NCBI GenBank assembly: GCA_009711785.1
Contig: VENA01000003.1
Coordinates: 1 to 64,000 of the forward strand
Source of the DNA: Bacillota bacterium
Lineage (GTDB): Bacteria; Bacillota; Clostridia; Tissierellales; MES13
Direction of reading: 5' to 3'
DNA: 64,000 nucleotides
Below the pieces are notes generated by a model. It ran no database searches and had not been told where the DNA came from. It worked only from the letters and a program-made list of their open reading frames with translations. Below, one piece after another: positions 43,537 through 52,244 of the stretch. Every line of letters begins with the position of its first letter. Position 1 is the stretch's first letter. Both the position numbers and the translations under genes were made by a program.

Positions 43537-43566
43537 GAAAAACTAGGACCAATGGCCCTAGCTTTA
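43537..43566 (-). terminator. terminator of the rnf operon
   Basis: Stem CTAGGGCC / GGTCCTAG (one G:U) with loop ATT, then TTTTTC on the minus strand. It begins right at the rnfB stop. Confidence 0.88.
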
Positions 43567-44547
43567 TTATTTCATTTCAATTGCATCTTTAGGACATTTC
43601 TCTTCACAAACGCCACAACCGATACACTTTTCTTCATCTACCTTGTGAACTTTTTTAACTTCTCCCTCTATTGCATCCACAGGGCATTTCTTAGCACAAA
43701 TTGTACATCCAATACAATCATCTTCTTTTATTTTAGCTTTCTTTCTATTTTCAAAGTTAGCCCAAATTGCATTTGTCGGACATTTTTCCGCACAAAGCAT
43801 ACAATTTTCACACTTATCATAATTTATCTTAGCTAAATTATCTTCAAATTCTATAGCATCAAATGGACATGCCTTAACACACAATTGACATCCAATACAT
43901 CCTACAGAACAGCCATTTTTAACTTCTTTACCTTTATCTTTACTATTACAATCAACAACAACATCCTGTCCATAAGGCACCCATCCAATTACATCTTTAG
44001 GACAAGTTTCTAAACATGCTCCACAAGATGTACATTTTTCAGGATCTATTTTTGCAATTCCATCTTCTATATATATAGCGTCAAAGTTACATGCATCAAC
44101 ACATGTTCCTAGGCCTAAACACCCAAATTGACAGCTTTTACTTCCACCTTGTACCATTGCTGCTGCTTTACAATCTTTTATTCCTGTATATTCAAGCTTC
44201 TCTTTAGCTTTTGAATTATTTCCACTACATAATACCCTAGCTACTTTCTTTTCACTTGATCCTGCATCGACTCCCATGATATCAGCTATTTTACTTGAAG
44301 CTTCTTCTCCTCCAACGGGACATCCATTTGCAGGTGCTTCACCCTTAGCTACTCCATCTGCAAATGCATCGCAACCAGGATAACCACACGCACCACAATT
44401 AGCTCCAGGAAGGGCATCTCTTATTTGTTCAACCTTTGGATCAACTTCAACTGCAAATACTCTTGAAGCAACTGCTAAGCCTGATCCAAAAAGTAAACCT
44501 AGTCCTCCTAAACTAACTATAGGTTTTAATAAACTATTAAAATCCAT
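43567..44547 (-). CDS. rnfB: Rnf complex iron-sulfur subunit RnfB
   Basis: A 326-aa ferredoxin-accepting subunit. One N-terminal helix (about 8-30), a 4Fe-4S domain (GANCGACGYPGCDAFADG), then six ferredoxin-like motifs, of which five are full CxxCxxCxxxCP (CTSCGACLETCP, CIGCQLCVKACP, CENCMLCAEKCP, CIGCTICAKKCP, CIGCGVCEEKCP). This extended multi-cluster form is typical of acetogens and Clostridia and larger than the proteobacterial one. It takes electrons from reduced ferredoxin and is the last gene of rnfCDGEAB. Confidence 0.97.
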   Translation of the reverse strand: MDFNSLLKPIVSLGGLGLLFGSGLAVASRVFAVEVDPKVEQIRDALPGANCGACGYPGCDAFADGVAKGEAPANGCPVGGEEASSKIADIMGVDAGSSEKKVARVLCSGNNSKAKEKLEYTGIKDCKAAAMVQGGSKSCQFGCLGLGTCVDACNFDAIYIEDGIAKIDPEKCTSCGACLETCPKDVIGWVPYGQDVVVDCNSKDKGKEVKNGCSVGCIGCQLCVKACPFDAIEFEDNLAKINYDKCENCMLCAEKCPTNAIWANFENRKKAKIKEDDCIGCTICAKKCPVDAIEGEVKKVHKVDEEKCIGCGVCEEKCPKDAIEMK

Positions 44548-44560
44548 GTACTTTCACCCC

Positions 44561-45133
44561 CTAAACTAATCCAGCAAATCCTAAGAATGCTATTGACATT
44601 AATCCTGCAGTTATTAAAGCTATAGGAGCTCCTTCTAATGATTTAGGTACATCAGCTATAGCTAATCTCTCTCTGATTCCAGCAAATAATATAATTGCTA
44701 ATGAAAAACCTATAGAAGCAAATATACCATGTGCTATCGTTTCTATTAAATTAAATTCTTCTTGTATATTTAATATAGTTAAACCTAAAACAGCACAGTT
44801 AGTTGTTATTAATGGTAAGTAAACCCCTAAAGCTTCATATAAAGAAGGACTTGATTTCTTTATAAACATCTCTACAAACTGTACTAATGATGCGATTACT
44901 AATATAAACGCAATTGTCTGTAAATAAGCTAGTCCTAGTGGTTCTAAAACTGCATATTGCACAATATATGTTATTACTGATGCTAATGTCATAACAAAAG
45001 CAACAGCCATTCCCATACCAGAAGCAGTTTCTACTTTTTTAGAAACTCCTAAAAAGGGACATATCCCTAAAAATCTAGATAATACAAAGTTGTTTACAAG
45101 CATTGCACTAATTGCTATTTTCAAGATTTCCAT
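44561..45133 (-). CDS. rnfA: Rnf complex membrane subunit RnfA
   Basis: A 190-aa membrane subunit with six helices, homologous to RnfE/NqrE. Signatures are [20 protein letters not shown] with its cluster-ligating Cys, and [10 protein letters not shown] with the second Cys. RnfA and RnfE together hold an intramembrane iron centre. AAAGGAGG precedes the ATG. Confidence 0.97.
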   Translation of the reverse strand: MEILKIAISAMLVNNFVLSRFLGICPFLGVSKKVETASGMGMAVAFVMTLASVITYIVQYAVLEPLGLAYLQTIAFILVIASLVQFVEMFIKKSSPSLYEALGVYLPLITTNCAVLGLTILNIQEEFNLIETIAHGIFASIGFSLAIILFAGIRERLAIADVPKSLEGAPIALITAGLMSIAFLGFAGLV

Positions 45134-45146
45134 TTATAATCCTCCT

Positions 45147-45749
45147 TTACGCGTTATTAGCCTTTTTTTGGCCAATCCAATTAATTATTCCCAGTAAAAC
45201 ACCTAGTGCAAGGAATGCTCCAGGAGGTAAAATCATTACTATAGCAGGTTTAAAAGCTTCTCCAAATAGTTCAAAGCCAAACACACTACCTGCACCTAGA
45301 ACTTCTCTTACAATACCTAATATAGTAAGAGCAAGAGTAAAACCTATTCCCATTCCTAATCCATCAGCTAAAGCCTTTACTGGTTTATTATTTGAAGCGA
45401 AGGATTCCGCTCTTCCTAATATAAGACAGTTAACAACAATCAAAGGAATAAAAAGTCCTAATGATTTATATAAACTCATTGCATAAGCATGCATAAACAT
45501 TCCAATTAATGTAACAAAAGTAGCAATTACAACTATAAATGCTGGGATACGTATTTTATCTGGTATAACTTTTCTAAACAAAGAAATAACTAAATTAGAT
45601 CCCAATAAAACAGAAGTAGTTGCAAGTCCCATAGCCATACCATCTGTTGCAGTTGTAGTAACGGCTAGTGTAGGACACATACCTAAAAGTTGTATGAAAA
45701 CAGGGTTTTCTTTACCAATTCCATTTTTAAAAGTGTCAAACAATTTCAT
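45147..45749 (-). CDS. rnfE: Rnf complex membrane subunit RnfE
   Basis: A 200-aa membrane subunit, paralogue of RnfA. It has NPVFIQLLGMCPTLAVTTTA and LIVVNCLILGRAESFA, each with the conserved Cys. The second of two adjacent ATGs is preferred because GGAGG is 7 nt away. Between rnfG and rnfA with short gaps. Confidence 0.96.
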   Translation of the reverse strand: MKLFDTFKNGIGKENPVFIQLLGMCPTLAVTTTATDGMAMGLATTSVLLGSNLVISLFRKVIPDKIRIPAFIVVIATFVTLIGMFMHAYAMSLYKSLGLFIPLIVVNCLILGRAESFASNNKPVKALADGLGMGIGFTLALTILGIVREVLGAGSVFGFELFGEAFKPAIVMILPPGAFLALGVLLGIINWIGQKKANNA

Positions 45750-45770
45750 CATTTCACCTCCGTAATAGGA

Positions 45771-46313
45771 CTACTTATTTAACTTCTCGTTAAATAATGT
45801 TCTTGCTATATTTACACCTTTAGTCACTGCATCTGAAGTTATTGTTGCACCTGTTAAAGCTTGTATTTGATTATCTTTACTTGGTGCTGTTTTTACAACA
45901 AGAACTTCATTTTTAGCTTTAATTCCTTTATATTGATTTTGGAATTCACTTCCTGTAGCATTAGCTCCTAAACCTGGTGTTTCTTGATGCTTAACTACCT
46001 TCACTCCAGTAATGGCTCCATCTTTTGATATTCCTGTTATTACTTCAACATTTCCACCATAACCAGGAGTAGCAGTCTTAATTGCATAACCTGCATCTGA
46101 TTTATATACTGCTAAAACTTTACTATCTGTATCTATATCTACAGGTTCAAAATTATCTGCCTTTGGTAGTACTTCTTTTCTTGCCTCTTGACTTGCCTTA
46201 GCTTCAACTTCTTCTATTTTTTTAGAAGTTATTCCATTAGAAAGGCCAAGTATCGTGGCAGATATTGCTGTTATTAATAATAATACTAATCCTAATTTAA
46301 TTATCTCACGCAT
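45771..46313 (-). CDS. rnfG: Rnf complex FMN-binding subunit RnfG
   Basis: A 180-aa subunit with an N-terminal membrane helix and an extracytoplasmic FMN_bind domain. Covalent FMN is expected on the threonine of ALTGATITSDAVTKGV (flavinylation motif). GYGGNVEVITGI and HQETPGLGANAT support the family. It overlaps the end of rnfD by 8 nt. No ApbE flavin transferase is in this window. Confidence 0.96.
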   Translation of the reverse strand: MREIIKLGLVLLLITAISATILGLSNGITSKKIEEVEAKASQEARKEVLPKADNFEPVDIDTDSKVLAVYKSDAGYAIKTATPGYGGNVEVITGISKDGAITGVKVVKHQETPGLGANATGSEFQNQYKGIKAKNEVLVVKTAPSKDNQIQALTGATITSDAVTKGVNIARTLFNEKLNK

Positions 46314-47250
46314 TTTGCTTCACCTCACCAAATACTTTTGGACTTGTATATTTGTCTATTATAGGTGCTGCAACATTCATTAATAATATCGAATATGAAA
46401 CTCCTTCTGGATATCCACCATATAATCTAATTACTGTAGTTATAACACCACAACCTACTCCAAATATAATCTGTCCCTTAGGAGTTACAGGTGATGATGA
46501 ATAGTCAGTTGCCATATAGAATGCACCTAACATTAATCCTCCTGCGAATAAATGATAAGTCATTGCAGAAAATCCACCGTCTAATAAAAGTGTTAATACT
46601 GCTACAGTTGCTATATAGGTAAATGGAATTCTCCAAGTTATTACTTTTCTATATAAAAGATATATTCCACCTATTATTAGTGCTATAGCTGAAGTTTCTC
46701 CTAAACAACCACCTATATTACCTACCATAATATTTGTTAAAGTTGGCATAGTAGCACCTGAAGCTTCTCCCCCCATTATTGCAAGAGGTGTTGGTGTAGT
46801 TACTGCATCTGCTCCTGTAGTTACCCAACTTGTCATAATTACCGGCCAAGATGCTAAAAGCATTGCTCTAGCTGCTAAGGCTGGGTTCATAAAGTTATGA
46901 CCTAAACCTCCAAAAGCATGTTTAACAATAGCTATAGCAAACATCGAACCTATAACTGGTATCCACCATGGTGCGGATGCTGGTATATTAAAAGCTAATA
47001 ATAAACCTGTTACTGCCGCACTATAATCATTAATAGTGACAGGCTTTTTTAATAGCTTCTGTATAACTAATTCAGTTAACACTGAAGCTCCAACGGCAAG
47101 TACTATAAGTTTAATAGCGTTAAATCTAAAGAAATAAACACTTGCTAGTGTAGCTGGTAACAGTGCTATTAGTACATCTAACATTATTCTTGATATTGTT
47201 TCATCTGACCTAAGATGTGGAGAAGATGAAGCAATTAATTTATTTTCCAT
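46306..47250 (-). CDS. rnfD: Rnf complex membrane subunit RnfD
   Basis: A 314-aa polytopic subunit homologous to NqrB. It carries the likely covalent FMN threonine in ADAVTTPTPLAIMGG, plus HAFGGLGHNFMNPALAARA and ATDYSSSPVTPKGQ. The start at 47250 has GGGAGG seven nt upstream. Two ATGs further upstream overlap that site. Mediates flavin electron flow coupled to Na+ or H+ transport. Confidence 0.96.
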   Translation of the reverse strand: MENKLIASSSPHLRSDETISRIMLDVLIALLPATLASVYFFRFNAIKLIVLAVGASVLTELVIQKLLKKPVTINDYSAAVTGLLLAFNIPASAPWWIPVIGSMFAIAIVKHAFGGLGHNFMNPALAARAMLLASWPVIMTSWVTTGADAVTTPTPLAIMGGEASGATMPTLTNIMVGNIGGCLGETSAIALIIGGIYLLYRKVITWRIPFTYIATVAVLTLLLDGGFSAMTYHLFAGGLMLGAFYMATDYSSSPVTPKGQIIFGVGCGVITTVIRLYGGYPEGVSYSILLMNVAAPIIDKYTSPKVFGEVKQNA

Positions 47251-47268
47251 TTCTAAACCTCCCATCAA

Positions 47269-48594
47269 CTAACTTTTTCTCCTTTTAGAAATTATTTCTC
47301 TTTTAGCAACTCTGATTGATTGAAGAAGTGGTCTCTTTGATGGACATATAAATGAACATGATCCACATTCAATACAATCAAGGGCATGATAACCTTCAGC
47401 CATATCATACATATCCTTTAATGAAAATCTGCTTATAAAAAGTGGCTGTAAATTTACTGGACAAATGTCTACACATTTACCACATCTAATACAATCTTTT
47501 GGTTCTGGGATTTTCGCATCCTTTTCATTTAGTACTAATATACCTGAAGTACCTTTTATTGCAGGAACTTCATCAGTAAATTGTGCTAATCCCATCATAG
47601 GTCCACCCATAACAATTTTTCCAGGTTTTTCACTAAAACCTCCACATTGTTCGATAATATCTTTAAAAGGTGTACCAACTTTAATAATTAAATTCTTTGG
47701 TTCTTTAATAGCACTACCTGTGATTGTTGCTATTCTTTCAACTAAAGGTATGCCTGTTTCTATAGCATCAGCTATAGCAGCTGCAGTTCCAACATTATTA
47801 ACCACTAGACCTACATCCATAGGAAGTCCACCTGAAGGAACTTCTCTGCCAGTTACAGCATTAATAAGTCTCTTTTCGTCCCCTTGAGGATATTTAGTTA
47901 CTAATGTTGCTATTTTAATATCAGATTCATTTTTTGTAGCTTTCTCCATTGCTTCGATAGCATCAGGTTTGTTAGTTTCTATAGCAATATATCCATTGCT
48001 TATACCTAATACCTTTAATATTGCTTTAAGTCCCTTTACAACTTTCTTAGGACTTTCAAGCATAAGTCTATGGTCTGCTGTTAAATATGGTTCACATTCA
48101 GCACCATTTAAAATTACAGTATCAATCTTTTTATCTGGTGGTGGAGATAATTTTACATGGGTTGGAAATCCTGCTCCACCCAAACCTGTAATTCCTGCTT
48201 CTTTAATAGTGTTTAATATTTCTTCTTTACTTAATGATTCTACTGTACCTTTAGACTTGATACTTTCATGCACTTCATTCTTTCCATCAGATTCAATAAC
48301 AACTGTCATTGTTTTACCAGTAGGTGCATTCATTTGTGCTACCTTCTTAACAGTTCCAGATACACTTGAATGAATAGGCGCCGATACGAAAGCATCCGAT
48401 TCACCAATCCTTTGTCCTACCTTTACCTTATCACCAACACTAACTATTGGTTTACAAGGCGCTCCTATGTGTTGTTGCATAGGTATCTTTACTATTTTTG
48501 GTTCTTTAGCTTTTTTAATAGGAACCTCTTCTGTTGACTTTTTAAAATGTGGTGGATGTACTCCACCCTTAAAAGTGAGATTCTTTAAATCCAT
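47269..48594 (-). CDS. rnfC: Rnf complex NADH-interacting subunit RnfC
   Basis: A 441-aa peripheral subunit that reduces NAD+. An N-terminal barrel-sandwich (KIPMQQHIGAPCKPIV) is followed by a Complex I 51-kDa-like FMN/NAD domain (GLGGAGFPTHVKLSPP, ILNGAECEPYLTADHRLM) and an SLBB domain. Two 4Fe-4S motifs follow (CIRCGKCVDICP, CIECGSCSFICP). First gene of the operon. Its leader contains two promoters and a full intrinsic terminator (48628-48653), so expression is probably controlled by attenuation. Confidence 0.97.
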   Translation of the reverse strand: MDLKNLTFKGGVHPPHFKKSTEEVPIKKAKEPKIVKIPMQQHIGAPCKPIVSVGDKVKVGQRIGESDAFVSAPIHSSVSGTVKKVAQMNAPTGKTMTVVIESDGKNEVHESIKSKGTVESLSKEEILNTIKEAGITGLGGAGFPTHVKLSPPPDKKIDTVILNGAECEPYLTADHRLMLESPKKVVKGLKAILKVLGISNGYIAIETNKPDAIEAMEKATKNESDIKIATLVTKYPQGDEKRLINAVTGREVPSGGLPMDVGLVVNNVGTAAAIADAIETGIPLVERIATITGSAIKEPKNLIIKVGTPFKDIIEQCGGFSEKPGKIVMGGPMMGLAQFTDEVPAIKGTSGILVLNEKDAKIPEPKDCIRCGKCVDICPVNLQPLFISRFSLKDMYDMAEGYHALDCIECGSCSFICPSKRPLLQSIRVAKREIISKRRKS

Positions 48595-48627
48595 TTATTT
48601 CACCTCTCGTTTATAAATTTAAATACT

Positions 48628-48653
48628 AAAAAAAAGATTTTGTATACAAAATC
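48628..48653 (-). terminator. intrinsic terminator inside the rnfC leader (candidate attenuator)
   Basis: A perfect 18-nt palindrome (GATTTTGTA / TACAAAATC, 48636-48653) is followed by eight T on the minus strand (48628-48635). It lies 34 nt upstream of the rnfC ATG and downstream of both promoters, so rnf transcripts must cross it. No promoter is visible between it and rnfC. Confidence 0.75.
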
Positions 48654-48775
48654 CTTAATGCAATAAAAAAAATGAAAAAAAGTTAATAGCTTGTACAATT
48701 TTTTATAGGGTATTTGTGAAAACCCGTTTCTAAAGTGCATAAATTATAAGCTAAAACTATAAGGCACTTTAATAT
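48654..48775 (-). ncRNA. structured rnf leader RNA (unclassified)
   Basis: About 120 nt between the expected start of the proximal promoter and the leader terminator. Visible helices are TAAAGTGC / GCACTTTA (48764-48771 with 48731-48738) closing a 25-nt loop, and GGGT / ACCC (48722-48725 with 48708-48711), followed by U-rich single strand. I cannot match it to a known riboswitch by eye. Together with the terminator it could be an aptamer-expression platform. Confidence 0.4.
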
Positions 48776-48778
48776 ATT

Positions 48779-48807
48779 AACATAAAATTAAAATTTGTAA
48801 ATGTCAA
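48779..48807 (-). promoter_or_regulatory. proximal rnf promoter (P2) with a Rex-like dyad at the -10
   Basis: TTGACA (48802-48807), 17-bp spacer, TATGTT (48779-48784). The palindrome TTAATATATTAA (48769-48780) overlaps the -10 and start site. ATGTTAA-N4-TTAAAGT matches the known Rex operator (TTGTTAA-N4-TTAACAA) at 10 of 14 arm positions. Confidence 0.5.
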
Positions 48808-48849
48808 AAACTGGGACTGAAGTTGTCCAACAGCCTTAACTCCTTAATT

Positions 48850-48879
48850 ATTATAGCATTTTTTTGTCGAAATGTACAA
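48850..48879 (-). promoter_or_regulatory. distal rnf promoter (P1)
   Basis: TTGTAC (48874-48879), 18-bp spacer ending TGC (extended -10), perfect TATAAT (48850-48855). A small hairpin (GGAC / GTCC within CTGTTGGACAAC...CAG, about 48810-48833) followed by TTTTT lies between P1 and P2. Confidence 0.6.
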
Positions 48880-48910
48880 GCTAATCTCCTTGTAATTTTA
48901 TTTTTAATCT

Positions 48911-49453
48911 TTAAAGATACAATTCCTTTAAATTTTCTTTTATATAATCTCTAATCCAAAGTAAAACGTCAGCATTGTTTATGTCTACATCTTCTAACAT
49001 TTCTTTTATTTCCCTTGTATCTAATACAAATTCATTAGTATTAACAACATGTCTATACACTATATTAATATCTTTATTATTATTAATTAAGGTGGTAATT
49101 GTTTCTTCAATTTTTCCTAAGGGAGCCCTATCAATATGACTATGTTCAAAGCTAGCTTTTAATTTCGTCCCAACATTCTTTTTAGAATCTATTTTAAAAT
49201 TTCCTTCACATCTTTCACAAGATGCTTTCATAAGTGAAAGACCAAAACCAACACCCCTTGTTTTTCTTGTCGTTACAAAGGGATTTGTAACTTTTGATAG
49301 GAACTCTTCATCCATCCCTTTACCATCATCTTCAATGATAATTATTAGTTTATCTTCTTTTAATAATTCTTTTATTGTTATCTTTAAAAGTTTTGCTTCT
49401 GCATCTATTGAATTTTCAGCTAAATCAAGTATATGAAGTGATAATTCTTTCAC
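48911..49453 (-). CDS. HATPase-domain ATP-binding protein (kinase-like, no His-box)
   Basis: A 180-aa protein with a complete GHKL ATPase fold: N box LDLAENSIDAEAK, G1 EDDGKGMDEEF, G2 TRGVGFGLSL. There is no dimerisation/His domain. The C-terminal 70 aa are unrecognised. It ends the dinB-SPOR-DRTGG-anti-sigma-HydS-DRTGG-PHP operon and probably acts with the hydrogenase-like sensor as a signalling kinase or ATP-dependent binder. The role is inferred from context. Confidence 0.85.
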   Translation of the reverse strand: MKELSLHILDLAENSIDAEAKLLKITIKELLKEDKLIIIIEDDGKGMDEEFLSKVTNPFVTTRKTRGVGFGLSLMKASCERCEGNFKIDSKKNVGTKLKASFEHSHIDRAPLGKIEETITTLINNNKDINIVYRHVVNTNEFVLDTREIKEMLEDVDINNADVLLWIRDYIKENLKELYL

Positions 49454-49456
49454 TAT

Positions 49457-50176
49457 TTACATCCCCCATTTTTTTCTTAGTATGTGAAAAATAGATTCTA
49501 TATCCCGATTATCTGTATATAGATAATTTTCTGCTTCATTTATATCCTTTAAATAATGGGCATCAGAATTTTTTATTATATTGTACTTTCCCTTATCTAT
49601 TAATTTCTCTAAGAGATCAAAATCACAATTTTTAGATATTTCTATGGTCTTAACACCTAAATTATCTGGAATAAAACCTAATACTCCTAATAAACTATAT
49701 GCCTTTTTATCCACATGGGCAGGTATTAATAACCCATTATTATCTAATACTATACTCTTTATTTCATCTAATTTATACTTACTGCTATTTAAGAGTAGTT
49801 TGTCCACTTTACCTTTAATTTCATCTTCAGAGGTTAATACTAGTTGCTCACCAAATACTTTTTCGTTATTTTTTATATCAGGTAAACTTTTATATACTTT
49901 GTTTTCAAATTTATAAAGCTCTTTTATAGTTTTAAAATAGCAAAGTACATGTACTTCTTCCTTAGTTGTAACTTCAATTCCAGGTATTACTAAAATACCT
50001 TTCTTTCTAGCTAATTTTATTACAGGTTCTACATTTAACGCTTTGTTATGATCTGTTACTGCTATTATATCTAACCCCTTTAAAAATGCCATATTAACAA
50101 TATTATTTGGTGTCATTTCATTATCTCCACAGGGTGATAAAGCTGAATGTATATGCATATCAAAGCTCAATTTCAT
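49457..50176 (-). CDS. PHP-domain metallophosphoesterase
   Basis: A 239-aa PHP-superfamily phosphoesterase. Metal motifs are DMHIHSALSPCGDNEMTP near the N-terminus, VTDHNK, PGIEVTT, PAHVDKK and NSDAHYL at the end. Substrate unknown. It overlaps neither neighbour but gaps are 1-3 nt, so translation is tightly linked with the DRTGG and HATPase genes. Present in sensory-hydrogenase clusters of other anaerobes. Confidence 0.9.
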   Translation of the reverse strand: MKLSFDMHIHSALSPCGDNEMTPNNIVNMAFLKGLDIIAVTDHNKALNVEPVIKLARKKGILVIPGIEVTTKEEVHVLCYFKTIKELYKFENKVYKSLPDIKNNEKVFGEQLVLTSEDEIKGKVDKLLLNSSKYKLDEIKSIVLDNNGLLIPAHVDKKAYSLLGVLGFIPDNLGVKTIEISKNCDFDLLEKLIDKGKYNIIKNSDAHYLKDINEAENYLYTDNRDIESIFHILRKKWGM

Positions 50177-50177
50177 A

Positions 50178-50510
50178 TTATACTCCTAATTTTGCCAATT
50201 TAGAGGCTAACTCATATGCACTTAATTTTGTTTTTAATAATGGAACTTTTACAGAATCAGCCTTTTTTATAGTATCCTCATCTATCTCCATATTCTCAAC
50301 TACAATTATTGCAGATACATCAACTAATGTTGCTACTGCAATAACATTTAAGTGTGTTTGAATGGTTAACCATAAATTATTACTCTCTGCCTTTGACATC
50401 ACTAAACTTAGTAAATCTCCTATATAAGCACCATTAACTTCCTTTTTCCCATCATTGTAACCTGCAATAACTTCCAAATTTAACTCATCAACTACTTTAG
50501 ATAATTCCAT
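50178..50510 (-). CDS. DRTGG-domain protein 2
   Basis: A 110-aa protein of the DRTGG fold, with VNGAYIGDLLSLVMSKAES, LWLTIQTHLNVIAVATLVDV and IIVVENMEIDEDTI. DRTGG domains are also found in phosphotransacetylase-type and HPr-kinase proteins, probably as ligand-binding modules. It resembles the product of 52237-52605 from the same operon. ATG at 50510 with GGGGG nine nt upstream. 1 nt before the PHP gene. Confidence 0.85.
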   Translation of the reverse strand: MELSKVVDELNLEVIAGYNDGKKEVNGAYIGDLLSLVMSKAESNNLWLTIQTHLNVIAVATLVDVSAIIVVENMEIDEDTIKKADSVKVPLLKTKLSAYELASKLAKLGV

Positions 50511-50523
50511 AATTATACCCCCA

Positions 50524-51777
50524 TTATTTTTCATCGTTTAAACGAAATATGCAATTTTCTATTTTAGCAAATCCATTTACAATATCTTCTGCTAATGCAT
50601 AACAGTTAGGTGCTCCACAAGAACCACAATCAAGACCTGGAAGCTTCTTATTGATTTTTTTAATTTCCTCAACCATATTCATTGCTTTCTTTATATCAGA
50701 ATCAAGTTTCATTACACTTTTAGGTTCTATCTTTTTTGTCAGAGTTAAAACTCCTTTTTTATACATATCCATTGCTATATCTATATCTTTAAGTTCTAAA
50801 GTTTTGTCACCTTCAGAAAGCTTTCTTACCCTACTTTTTGCAATAAAAGGGTTTTCTACATTCAATGGCCCTCCTACACATCCTCCGAAGCATGCTAGTC
50901 CTTCGAAATAATCTATATTATCAAGTTTTCCTAATTCTATTTCTTCTAATACTTTAATTACATTTTCTATTCCATCAACAGCAACATAATTATTTAATCC
51001 TAATGCATGACTTTGTCCACCTACTCTAGCCCATCCTCTGCCTAAAGGAGAGCCCATTTCAAACTCTTCTTCTTTTGATATTGTCTTTTCATTTCTTACT
51101 ATATCACCATATACTTTTTTAATTGATATTACTCCGTCTACGTAAGAATGCTCAAGTCCTACTGGTCTTACTGTACTTGTAACCTTAGCTGGACAAGGGG
51201 TCAAATAAAAAACTCCAACCTCTTCAGGGGATAGATTGAATTTTTTTATTACTTTCTCCTTAGCTAATCTTGCAGCAACTTCCATAGGCGATTCAACTTT
51301 CATAATATTATCTAAAAGTGAAGGAAAATTAAGTTGTATAAGTCTCACTACCGCTGGACATAATGTAGAAATAATCGGTTTAGGTAAATCGTTTTCCTTA
51401 ATTTTCTCTTTAATAATATAGGTTACTATATCAGCTGCTATCCCTTCGTCATAGATATAATCAAACCCTAATTTCTTTATTCCTTGAAAAATTCTATTCA
51501 TATTAGTACTTTGAGTAAATTGTCCATGCATAGTTACAGATGGTATAGCTATATTAAACTTATAGTCATTTAATTTATCTAAATCGTCTGTTAATACATT
51601 TTGTGCATGATATGGACAGACCTTTATACATTCACCACAGTCTATGCAACGTTCTTGTATTATCATAGCTTTTTTATCCCTAATTCTAATAGCTTCTGTA
51701 GGACATCTTCTCATACAGTTTGTACATCCATTACAATTACTTTTATCTAAAACCACAGAGTGGAAATATTTGTCCAT
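50524..51777 (-). CDS. sensory-type [FeFe]-hydrogenase-like protein (group D-like)
   Basis: A 417-aa protein. The N-terminal 2[4Fe-4S] ferredoxin (C15/18/21/25, C44/47/50/54) precedes an H-cluster domain. All four H-cluster ligands are kept: C140 (STLCPAVV, L1), C195 (TPCPAK, L2, with K198), C296 and C300 (LACFGGCVGG, L3). The proton-shuttle Cys normally just before the L1 ligand is Leu139 and the L2 glutamate is Ser201, which marks low-activity sensory forms. A C-terminal CGSCGAPNC (384-392) plus C409 gives another Fe-S site, as in group D enzymes. Flanking DRTGG, anti-sigma ATPase and PHP genes support an H2 or redox sensor role. Confidence 0.85.
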   Translation of the reverse strand: MDKYFHSVVLDKSNCNGCTNCMRRCPTEAIRIRDKKAMIIQERCIDCGECIKVCPYHAQNVLTDDLDKLNDYKFNIAIPSVTMHGQFTQSTNMNRIFQGIKKLGFDYIYDEGIAADIVTYIIKEKIKENDLPKPIISTLCPAVVRLIQLNFPSLLDNIMKVESPMEVAARLAKEKVIKKFNLSPEEVGVFYLTPCPAKVTSTVRPVGLEHSYVDGVISIKKVYGDIVRNEKTISKEEEFEMGSPLGRGWARVGGQSHALGLNNYVAVDGIENVIKVLEEIELGKLDNIDYFEGLACFGGCVGGPLNVENPFIAKSRVRKLSEGDKTLELKDIDIAMDMYKKGVLTLTKKIEPKSVMKLDSDIKKAMNMVEEIKKINKKLPGLDCGSCGAPNCYALAEDIVNGFAKIENCIFRLNDEK

Positions 51778-51809
51778 ATTTATTTCACCTACTTCCTAAT
51801 TTATGTGTT

Positions 51810-52244
51810 TTAATTTAAGAATATTTTTATAAAAACTTTCGTCCCCTTACCTTCTTCAGATTTTAATTCAAATACATCCGCACATTTTTTAATATTAGGT
51901 AGTCCCATACCTGCTCCAAATCCTAATTCCCTTATTCTTTCTGTTGCAGTTGAATAACCTTCTTTCATAGCTAAATTAACATCTTTAATACCTGGTCCAT
52001 TATCTTTTACTACAATTTGTACTTCCTTAGGAGTTATTTCAACGTTGATTTTTCCTCCATAAGAATGTATAGCAATATTCATTTCTGCTTCATAGGTTGC
52101 TATAGAAACTTTTCTTATCACCTTAGAAGCTACTCCTAACTGTTTTAATATTTTTTTAATGTTACTTGATGCTTCTCCTGCCCGTGTAAAATCATTAGAA
52201 TCAACATCATAATTTAACTTCATTGAATTGCTATCTTTAGTCAT
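51810..52244 (-). CDS. anti-sigma-factor-type serine kinase (RsbW/SpoIIAB-like ATPase)
   Basis: A 144-aa stand-alone GHKL ATPase with N box ATYEAEMNIAIHSYGG, G1 KDNGPGIKDVNLAM and the late GAGMGLPNIKKCAD. It resembles RsbW/SpoIIAB kinases that bind sigma factors or phosphorylate anti-anti-sigma proteins. No STAS partner or sigma factor is adjacent, so its target may be another protein of the cluster. The gene overlaps the DRTGG-1 gene by 8 nt and shares its ribosome site. Confidence 0.88.
   Translation of the reverse strand: MTKDSNSMKLNYDVDSNDFTRAGEASSNIKKILKQLGVASKVIRKVSIATYEAEMNIAIHSYGGKINVEITPKEVQIVVKDNGPGIKDVNLAMKEGYSTATERIRELGFGAGMGLPNIKKCADVFELKSEEGKGTKVFIKIFLN

Noticed and set aside
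47465..47887. 140-codon plus-strand open frame opposite rnfC
   Set aside because: Antisense to the conserved rnfC coding region, with low-complexity Ser/Pro/Ile composition and no signals.
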